Source: Betaproteobacteria bacterium
GTDB lineage: Bacteria > Pseudomonadota > Gammaproteobacteria > Burkholderiales > Burkholderiaceae_C
Length of the DNA: 64,000 bases
Direction of reading: 5' to 3'
Assembly: GCA_009923315.1 (NCBI GenBank)
Contig: RFTU01000005.1
Coordinates: 1-64,000 of the forward strand
The notes below the pieces were generated by a model. It was not told where the DNA came from and did no database searches. It saw only the letters and a program-made list of their open reading frames with translations. Position numbers and translations under genes: made by a program. Shown here piece by piece: positions 57,998 through 64,000 of the stretch (positions are counted from its first letter, which is position 1; the number at the start of each line of letters is the position of its first letter).

Positions 57998-59125
57998 GTG
58001 GCGGACGTGAAGCTCGTCAATGTCGAGAAGGCCTACGGCCCGACACGCATCCTGCATGGGATCAACCTCGAGATCCGCAACGGCGAGTTCGTGGTGTTCG
58101 TCGGCCCCTCGGGCTGCGGCAAGAGCACTTTGCTGCGAAGCATCGCGGGCCTTGAAGAGATCACGGGGGGCGACCTCTACATCGGCGGCCAACGCATGAA
58201 CGAGGCCACGCCCTCGGAACGCGGCATCGCCATGGTGTTCCAGAGCTATGCGCTGTACCCCCACCTGAATCTGTTCGACAACATGGCCTTCGGTCTGAAG
58301 TTGGCCAATGTGCCCAAGGCCGAGGTCGAGGCGGCGGTGCGCCGTGCGGCGCGCATCCTGCACATCGAACACCTGCTGGACCGCAAGCCCAAGGACCTTT
58401 CCGGCGGTCAGCGACAGCGCGTGGCCATCGGGCGGGCCATCGTGCGGCAACCCACGGTGTTTCTGTTTGACGAGCCCTTGTCAAACCTGGACACCGCACT
58501 GCGTGTGCAGATGCGCTATGAATTTTCCAAGTTACATGAACAGTTGAAGACCACCATGGTCTATGTCACCCACGACCAGGTGGAGGCCATGACCCTGGCC
58601 GACCGGATCGTGGTGCTGTCGGCCGGCAAAGTGGAACAAGTGGGTGCCCCCATGGAGGTTTACTTCCACCCTTGCAACCAGTTCGTCGCCGGCTTCATCG
58701 GCTCGCCCCAGATGAATTTTTTGCCGGCCGTGGTGGTGGAGGGCAGCGCGCAACACCTCGCACTGCGCCTGGCAGACGGTTCAATCATCCAGTGCGCCAT
58801 CGACGGGTCGTCGACGCAGGCCGGCCAGCGCCTCACGCTGGGCGTGCGCCCTGAACACTTGAGCGTGGCGCCAGCCGACGCACGCGACAACCTCATCCCC
58901 GCCGAAGTCACCTTCGTGGAGGCCCTGGGTGGCTCCACCGTGGCCTATTGCGCCCTGCCCGGACAAGGCTCGCCGGCCACCGTGCAACTCGACGGGCTTG
59001 TGCGCGTGCACGGAGGCCAAGGCTTGCGTCTGCAGGTCAATCCCGCCCTCACCTACGCCTTCGACGAATCGGGCCGTGCCCTGCGCAGGCTGGACGAACA
59101 GCCCTCAATTTCAGCCGCCGCCTAG
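57998..59125 (+). CDS. Sugar ABC transporter ATP-binding protein (MalK/UgpC type)
   Basis: This 375-residue ATPase energises a carbohydrate importer. Walker A is GPSGCGKST, the Q-loop lies in VFQSYALYP, the signature is LSGGQRQRVAIGRA, Walker B is VFLFDEPLSNLD and the H-loop is VTHDQ. A C-terminal TOBE/MalK regulatory domain (LTLGVRPEHLSVAP) is present. The start is GTG 57998, supported by GGGAGG. No binding protein or permease gene is nearby; it may energise importers encoded elsewhere, as shared MsmK/MalK-type ATPases do. It starts a plus-strand operon with three GH13 genes. Confidence 0.93.
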   Translation: MADVKLVNVEKAYGPTRILHGINLEIRNGEFVVFVGPSGCGKSTLLRSIAGLEEITGGDLYIGGQRMNEATPSERGIAMVFQSYALYPHLNLFDNMAFGLKLANVPKAEVEAAVRRAARILHIEHLLDRKPKDLSGGQRQRVAIGRAIVRQPTVFLFDEPLSNLDTALRVQMRYEFSKLHEQLKTTMVYVTHDQVEAMTLADRIVVLSAGKVEQVGAPMEVYFHPCNQFVAGFIGSPQMNFLPAVVVEGSAQHLALRLADGSIIQCAIDGSSTQAGQRLTLGVRPEHLSVAPADARDNLIPAEVTFVEALGGSTVAYCALPGQGSPATVQLDGLVRVHGGQGLRLQVNPALTYAFDESGRALRRLDEQPSISAAA

Positions 59126-59140
59126 GCCGATCCGCCGCAC

Positions 59141-60730
59141 ATGCCTCTGAAGGCCAACCTCCGAAGGGCCGCGTGGTCCTGGCTTGCCGCCTGGCTCGCC
59201 CTGTCAACACCCATTCTGTCCGAGTCGGCTGCCGCGGCAGACCGCTACACGCTGCGCGAGCAGGACTGGCGAAACGGCGCCATCGTCTACCAGGTGCTGG
59301 TGGACCGCTTTGCACCCAGCACCCAGCTCGAATCCAAGCGGCACCTCTACGCGCCACCCAAAACGCTGCGCGCCTGGGACGAGCAACCCAAGCCCGGTCA
59401 CTTTGTGGAGCCGGCCCAGGTGTGGAGCCACGAAATCGACTTCTGGGGTGGCGACCTGCAAAGCCTGCGCACACGGCTGGACCACATCCAGCGCCTGGGT
59501 GCCCAGGTGGTCTACCTCAACCCCATCCATCTGGGCTACACCAACCACAAGTACGACTCGCTGGACTTCAAGGCCATCTCGCCAGAATTCGGCACCCGAG
59601 AGGACCTCAAGGCGCTGGCCCGTGACCTTCACCGCCGCGGCATGAAGCTGGTGCTGGACGGCGTGTTCAACCACATGGGCCGCCAGTCGCCCCGCTTCCT
59701 GGACGCCCAACGCAACCCCAGGTCCGAAGCGGGGCGCTGGTTCGTGTTCGGCCCGCAATACCCTGGCGGTGCCCGCACCTGGAAGGACGTGCAGAACCTG
59801 CCGGAACTCAACCTGGAGCACCGTGCGGTTCGAGACCATCTGTGGTTGGCGCGTGACTCGGTGGTGCGGGGTTACCTGAGAGACGGTGCCGATGGGTGGC
59901 GCCTGGACACCGCCTATGAGCTCGGGCAAGCGTACCTGTCCGAACTCACGCGCGCTGCCCACGCGGAAAAGCCCGGCTCACTGGTGGTCGGTGAAATCGT
60001 GAACCACCCTGCCGGCTGGATGCCCGCCATGGACGCGGTCATGAACTTCCACTGGCGCACCCTGCTGCTGAAAATGGTGAACGGCGAGATCCGCCCCGCG
60101 CACGCCGGGCGGCTGATTGAGCGCACCCTCGACGATGTCGGCATCGAGCCCCTGCTCAAGAGTTGGGTGCTGCTGGACAACCACGATGTGCAGCGCGTGG
60201 CCACTGAAATTCCGCACGAAGGCCGTCGACGGCTGGCGCAGGTTCTGCAATTCACGCTGCCCGGCTCCCCCAACCTGTACTACGGCAGCGAAGTGGGCAT
60301 GACCGGTGGATGGGACCCGGCCCAGCGCGGGCCCATGCGGTGGGATCTGGTGCGAGACGACCACCCCGACATGCAGTGGACCCGTGCACTCACCAAGATG
60401 CGCCAACAGCACCGGGCGCTGCGCGTGGGCGACTTCCGGCTGATGGCCACTGAACAGATGCTCGCCTTCGAGCGCCACACCGACCGCGTGGCCGACACCG
60501 TCATCGTCGTTGCCAACGCCAGCGACCAAGCCGTCACGGAAACCGTCGCCCTGCGCAACGGCCTGCTGATGGATGACGCGCCACTGCGCGATGTGCTGGC
60601 GCCGTCCGAACCCATCAAGGTGGGCGCAGGCTACATCACCGTCACCCTGCCCCCTTGGGGTATTCGGGTGCTGGCCCCCGTGGTGCCCGACGCCACACAC
60701 GGCTACTCCGTCTACAAGCGCGTGCGCTGA
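59141..60730 (+). CDS. Exported GH13 enzyme (cyclomaltodextrinase/neopullulanase-like), tandem copy 1
   Basis: This 529-residue protein has a Sec signal peptide (cleavage near AAA, residue 32), so it acts outside the inner membrane. The barrel has catalytic D256 (DGWRLDTAYEL), E285 (VVGEIVNHP) and D349 (LLDNHDVQR), plus VFNHMGR. The Trp/Trp motif of cytoplasmic copy 2 (ELWNWP) is EIVNHP here. A CBM34 N-terminal module of classical neopullulanases is absent. The C-terminus ends GYSVYKRVR, shared with copy 2. The exact bond specificity cannot be read from sequence. It starts 15 bases after the ATPase gene. Confidence 0.9.
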   Translation: MPLKANLRRAAWSWLAAWLALSTPILSESAAAADRYTLREQDWRNGAIVYQVLVDRFAPSTQLESKRHLYAPPKTLRAWDEQPKPGHFVEPAQVWSHEIDFWGGDLQSLRTRLDHIQRLGAQVVYLNPIHLGYTNHKYDSLDFKAISPEFGTREDLKALARDLHRRGMKLVLDGVFNHMGRQSPRFLDAQRNPRSEAGRWFVFGPQYPGGARTWKDVQNLPELNLEHRAVRDHLWLARDSVVRGYLRDGADGWRLDTAYELGQAYLSELTRAAHAEKPGSLVVGEIVNHPAGWMPAMDAVMNFHWRTLLLKMVNGEIRPAHAGRLIERTLDDVGIEPLLKSWVLLDNHDVQRVATEIPHEGRRRLAQVLQFTLPGSPNLYYGSEVGMTGGWDPAQRGPMRWDLVRDDHPDMQWTRALTKMRQQHRALRVGDFRLMATEQMLAFERHTDRVADTVIVVANASDQAVTETVALRNGLLMDDAPLRDVLAPSEPIKVGAGYITVTLPPWGIRVLAPVVPDATHGYSVYKRVR

Positions 60731-60736
60731 ACCTCC

Positions 60737-62257
60737 ATGACCCCGATCTCTTCTGCCAACCGTTACGACGCCCAACTGGAAGGCCGCTTCGAAGCGCGCG
60801 AAGACGACTGGCGAAACGGCGCCGTCACCTACCAGGTGCTCGTGGACCGCTACGCCCCCGCGGCCGACCTCAGCGCCAAGCAGCACCTCTACCCCGCCCC
60901 CAAGCGCCTGCGTGATTGGAGTGAGTTGCCCCGCCAGGGCCGCTACCTGGAAGAAGCTCGCCTGTGGAGTCATGAAGTGGAATTCTGGGGTGGTGACCTG
61001 GCAAGCCTGCGCGCCCGCCTTCAGCACATCATCGACCTCGGTGTCGATGTGCTCTACCTCAATCCCATCTGCAAGGCCTACACCAACCACAAGTACGACG
61101 CGCTGGACTACGCCGAGGTCTCGCCCGAATACGGCACCCGCCAAGATGTAAAAGCCCTGGCCGACGACCTGCACCGCCACGGCATGAAGCTGGTGCTGGA
61201 CGGCGTGTTCAACCACATGGGCCGCCACGCGGCGAGGTTTCAAGACGCGAAGACCAACCCCGCAAGCCCCTGGCGCAATTGGTTCATCTTCGGCGAGGGC
61301 ATGCCCGGTGGTGCGGCCGAGAACCTGCCCGAACTGAACATGGAGAACCCCGCGGTCCAGGCCTGGCTGTGGGGCGACCGGGACTCCGTGGTGCGCGGCT
61401 ACCTGCGCGACGGCGTGGACGGCTGGCGGCTGGACGTGGCACACGACATTGGCATGGACCTGCTGCATGCGCTCACGCAGGCCGCCCATGACGAGAAGCC
61501 CGGCTCGCTGGTGGTGGGCGAACTGTGGAACTGGCCCAAGGAGTGGTTCCCCGCAGTGGACGGCGTGATGAACTTCAGCCTGCGCGAAATCATCCTGCGT
61601 TGTCTGGGCGGCCGCATCACACCCGCGCTGGCGCTGCGCATGATCGGCCGCATGGTGGCCGAGTGCGGCGTGGAGCCGCTGCTGAAGTCCTGGCTGATGC
61701 TGGACAACCACGACACCATCCGCCTGACCAACGCCCTGACCGACGAGCGCGCGCGCCGCATGGCGCAAGTGCTGCAGTTCACCCTGCCCTGCGCGCCCAA
61801 CCTCTATTACGGCAGCGAACTGGGCATGGAAGGCGGTGCCGACCCGGAAATGCGCGCCCCCATGCGCTGGGACCTGGTCAACGATGACAACGCCACGCTG
61901 CAGTGGACCAAGCAACTGATGGCCCTGCGCCGCCGCCAGCGCGCCCTGCGGGTGGGCGACTGGCGCGCCATCGAATGCGAGCGGCTGCTGGCCTTCGAGC
62001 GCCACACCGACCGCGTGGGCGAAACGGTCATCGTGCTGGCCAACCCCTCGGACGAGCCCGTCACCGAAACCGTGCTCGTGGCCAACTCCAAGTTGATGAA
62101 CCATTCGCCAGTGAACGACCTCCTGCACCCCGAACGGGGCCACGCGCCTTTCCTGGCGGGCCTGTTGGAGGTGAGCCTGCAGCCTTGGGAAACGCGGCTG
62201 CTGCAGCCCAACACCCAAGCCGATCGCGGCTACACCACCTACAAGCGGGTGCGCTGA
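60737..62257 (+). CDS. Cytoplasmic GH13 enzyme (cyclomaltodextrinase/neopullulanase-like), tandem copy 2
   Basis: This 506-residue paralogue of the preceding protein lacks a signal peptide: it starts MTPISSANRYDAQLEGRFEA and goes directly to the barrel. Catalytic residues are D233 (GWRLDVAHD), E262 (VVGELWNWP) and D326 (MLDNHDTIR). It ends GYTTYKRVR. It follows copy 1 after six bases. The pair probably arose by tandem duplication, with export kept or gained in one copy, and would split the same reaction between periplasm and cytoplasm. Substrate is probably maltodextrin or cyclodextrin entering the cell. Confidence 0.91.
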   Translation: MTPISSANRYDAQLEGRFEAREDDWRNGAVTYQVLVDRYAPAADLSAKQHLYPAPKRLRDWSELPRQGRYLEEARLWSHEVEFWGGDLASLRARLQHIIDLGVDVLYLNPICKAYTNHKYDALDYAEVSPEYGTRQDVKALADDLHRHGMKLVLDGVFNHMGRHAARFQDAKTNPASPWRNWFIFGEGMPGGAAENLPELNMENPAVQAWLWGDRDSVVRGYLRDGVDGWRLDVAHDIGMDLLHALTQAAHDEKPGSLVVGELWNWPKEWFPAVDGVMNFSLREIILRCLGGRITPALALRMIGRMVAECGVEPLLKSWLMLDNHDTIRLTNALTDERARRMAQVLQFTLPCAPNLYYGSELGMEGGADPEMRAPMRWDLVNDDNATLQWTKQLMALRRRQRALRVGDWRAIECERLLAFERHTDRVGETVIVLANPSDEPVTETVLVANSKLMNHSPVNDLLHPERGHAPFLAGLLEVSLQPWETRLLQPNTQADRGYTTYKRVR

Positions 62258-62266
62258 GCCGAACCC

Positions 62267-63793
62267 ATGCACCGACGACAACTGTTGACCTCGTGCGCCG
62301 CCCTACCGGCGCTGTCCGCGCTCGCCACGCTCGCCACTCCGGTCCTCGCACAAACCACGGCTTCAGGCAGCAGCGCTGCAGCGGGCCACACCGTGCAGGG
62401 CAACGCCTTCAGCGCCATCTACGAAGTCAACATCCGCCAGCACAGCCCCGAGGGCTCGCTGCGCGCCGTCACCGCGGACCTGCCGCGCATCCGCGCCCTG
62501 GGCGTGGGCATCGTGTGGCTGATGCCGCTGCAGCCGATTGGCGAGGTCAAGCGCAAGGGCACACTGGGCAGCTACTACGCCATCCGCGACTACACCGCGG
62601 TCAACCCCGAGTTCGGCACACTGGATGACCTGAAGGACCTCATCGGCCAGGCGCACCGTCTGGGACTGAAGGTCATCCTCGACTGGGTGGCCAACCACAC
62701 CGCCTGGGACCACCCTTGGATCACACAGCACCCACAGTGGTACCGGCGCAATGACGCTGGTGAGGTTCAAGCTGTGAAGGCCAACCCGAACGACCCCAAC
62801 GACACCGAGCACTGGGAAGATGTGGCGCAGCTGGACTACGCCCAGCATGAGTTGTGGGTCGCCATGATGGAAGCCATGCGCTGGTGGCGGCGCGAGGTCG
62901 GCTTCGATGGATTCCGCTGCGATGTGGCCGCCTATCTGCCGCCCCGCTTCTGGGAATTGGCGCGGCAGGTGCTGCAGCAGGACGGTCCGCTGTTCATGCT
63001 GGCTGAAGCCGATGCGCCGGACATGCACCGCGTGGGCTTCGAAGCCACCTACGACTGGAAGCTGCAGCAGACCCTGCAGAAGATGGCGCAAGGGCAGTTG
63101 GACGGACAGGCACCTCAACAGTTGTTGATCGACTGGTGGATCGACCGGGTGAAGCGCTACCCGGTGGGCTCCATCGGCATGAACTTCATCACCAACCACG
63201 ACATCAACAGCTGGCACGGGTCGGATGAAGAGCTCTACCGCACGCCGCAGGCCGCGCAGGCCATGGCCGTGCTCACGGCCACCCTGCCGGGCATCCCACT
63301 GCTGTATTCGGGGCAAGAGTCCTTCAGCCGAAAGCGCCTGGCTTTCTTCGAAAAGGACCCCATCGACTGGGGCACGCGCTCGCAGGCGGACTTCTACGCG
63401 CGCCTTTTGAAATGGCGCAGCACCCACGCCGCCTTGCAGGCGCCACTGGCATTCGATGGCTTGGAATGGGTGCCCGACACCAACGGCAACGTCGTCACCT
63501 TCAAGCGCCGAGGGCCTCGGGGTGCGCTGGGTGCTCGGCTGCAGATCAGCGTGAACCTCACCAACCAGCCGCAGAAGGCCCTGGGCCGCGTGAACCTGCC
63601 GGCCTGGGGGTGGCAGATCGGCGCGCCCACCGCTGCGGCCAAACAAAATGCGCCGGTCAGGTCTCGATCAGGCGGTGCCAAGCCGGCAGCGAAGTCGGGG
63701 GCAAATCCGTCTTCGAATCCGTCTTCGAAGGCGACGCCGAACAAGACCGCGAAAAATCCCCAGTCGGCGTCCAAGGCTGCTCCTGGCCGCTGA
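62267..63793 (+). CDS. Exported alpha-amylase family GH13 enzyme with low-complexity tail
   Basis: This 508-residue protein has a Sec signal peptide (cleavage after LAQ or VLA near residue 28-29) and a small GH13 barrel without an added N-terminal module. Catalytic residues are D219 (GFRCDVAAYL), E247 (LAEADAPD) and D312 (TNHDINSW). The second-strand motif is LDWVANHTAWDHPW. The last 45 residues are a Lys/Ser/Pro/Ala/Asn tail with no fold, which lies opposite the end of a converging GH13 gene. It follows copy 2 after nine bases, so it belongs to the ATPase operon. Confidence 0.9.
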   Translation: MHRRQLLTSCAALPALSALATLATPVLAQTTASGSSAAAGHTVQGNAFSAIYEVNIRQHSPEGSLRAVTADLPRIRALGVGIVWLMPLQPIGEVKRKGTLGSYYAIRDYTAVNPEFGTLDDLKDLIGQAHRLGLKVILDWVANHTAWDHPWITQHPQWYRRNDAGEVQAVKANPNDPNDTEHWEDVAQLDYAQHELWVAMMEAMRWWRREVGFDGFRCDVAAYLPPRFWELARQVLQQDGPLFMLAEADAPDMHRVGFEATYDWKLQQTLQKMAQGQLDGQAPQQLLIDWWIDRVKRYPVGSIGMNFITNHDINSWHGSDEELYRTPQAAQAMAVLTATLPGIPLLYSGQESFSRKRLAFFEKDPIDWGTRSQADFYARLLKWRSTHAALQAPLAFDGLEWVPDTNGNVVTFKRRGPRGALGARLQISVNLTNQPQKALGRVNLPAWGWQIGAPTAAAKQNAPVRSRSGGAKPAAKSGANPSSNPSSKATPNKTAKNPQSASKAAPGR

Positions 63794-64000
63794 GGTTCAC
63801 CGCCACGCGAAGCACCGCGGTGCCCGCTTGGCGCTCAAACGCCACCACGCGCGGGTTGCCGGTTTCCAGCCACCGAAGGCGCGTACCTGCGTGGCTGTTG
63901 CCCAAGGCCGCATGCGTGCGCTTCATCGTCAGCAGGTCGCGGTAGAAGCCCTCCAACGGCCGGTCCTTCCAATCGATCGGGTCCTTCTCGAAGAAGGCCA
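63657..64000 (-). CDS. GH13 amylase-family protein, C-terminal part only
   Basis: The frame enters from the right edge and stops at 63657. The first visible residues (FFEKDPIDWKDRPLEGFYR) match the equivalent point of the preceding gene's product (FFEKDPIDWGTRSQADFYAR), after the catalytic barrel. A beta-sandwich end follows (RVAVNLSGQEQPW). It is thus a paralogue on the opposite strand. Its last 45 codons overlap the tail of that gene by 137 bases in antisense. The catalytic residues lie outside the window, so activity cannot be judged. Confidence 0.85.
   Translation of the reverse strand, partial: AFFEKDPIDWKDRPLEGFYRDLLTMKRTHAALGNSHAGTRLRWLETGNPRVVAFERQAGTAVLRVAVNLSGQEQPWTPTGDFSRSCSASPSKTDSKTDLPPTSLPAWHRLIET
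63706..63729. repeat. Tandem 12-base repeat in the antisense overlap
   Basis: TCCGTCTTCGAA occurs twice head to tail (63706-63717 and 63718-63729). It lies in the overlap of the two converging GH13 genes and codes for a repeated peptide in each frame, consistent with slippage-driven growth of the tails. Confidence 0.65.

Noticed and set aside
59978-62281. Open frame of 767 codons on the minus strand opposite the tandem GH13 genes
   Set aside because: It is a shadow of both coding frames; its internal repeat only reflects the duplication on the other strand.

Overview
The window is GC-rich, gene-dense chromosomal DNA that looks like a betaproteobacterium of the order Burkholderiales (Comamonadaceae/Sphaerotilaceae type). 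This rests on the sdhCDAB-sdhE-gltA block with a GntR gene facing mdh, the propionyl-CoA cluster behind its own GntR gene, and the general protein flavour; the species cannot be named from the sequence alone. No tRNA, rRNA, CRISPR array, IS element or phage gene was seen, and no gene-free stretch exceeds 300 bases.

Layout. (1) 1-8.6 kb: a molybdenum hydroxylase of the CO/xanthine dehydrogenase family (coxM-S-L order, large subunit cut by the window edge) diverges from a TetR gene, a TRAP transporter and an AMP-forming CoA ligase. This reads as a module for uptake, CoA activation and hydroxylation of an unknown organic acid; its dctM is frameshifted. (2) 8.7-16.1 kb: a heavy-metal RND efflux operon (TolC-type protein, adaptor, pump, PII-like protein) and a NhaR-like LysR regulator. 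(3) 16.2-19.4 kb: an SbtA-type sodium/bicarbonate transporter with a divergent LysR gene, a livF remnant and a DUF6671-like gene. (4) 19.4-27.6 kb: the methylmalonyl-CoA route from propionyl-CoA to succinyl-CoA (mutase, MeaB, carboxylase beta and alpha, probable epimerase) with a divergent GntR/FCD regulator. (5) 27.7-39.6 kb: the TCA block gltA, sdhE, sdhBADC and a HutC-type GntR gene on the minus strand, and mdh, a citE-like lyase, a secreted protein and acnB on the plus strand. The same palindrome precedes gntR/mdh and acnB. (6) 39.6-43.3 kb: ycaQ, a broken sbcB, ribE and a yffB-like gene. (7) 43.3-64 kb: an alpha-glucan region with pullulanase, two lipoprotein amylases (the second frameshifted), the operon glgP-glgB-glgX-malQ, a lone MalK/UgpC-type ATPase, a tandem pair of GH13 enzymes (one exported, one cytoplasmic), another exported amylase and the end of a further GH13 gene at the right edge.

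How it works together. Propionyl-CoA and succinyl-CoA feed the TCA block directly, and the bicarbonate carrier could supply the carboxylase. The last third should convert external starch or glycogen and internal glycogen to maltodextrin, glucose-1-phosphate and glucose. Glycogen synthesis genes glgA and glgC are not present here.

Main surprise: three otherwise intact genes (dctM, sbcB, the second amylase) are each broken by a short internal frame-shifting loss, and each break lies on a perfect short inverted repeat. This suggests either hairpin-associated deletion in the organism or a systematic sequencing/assembly error.
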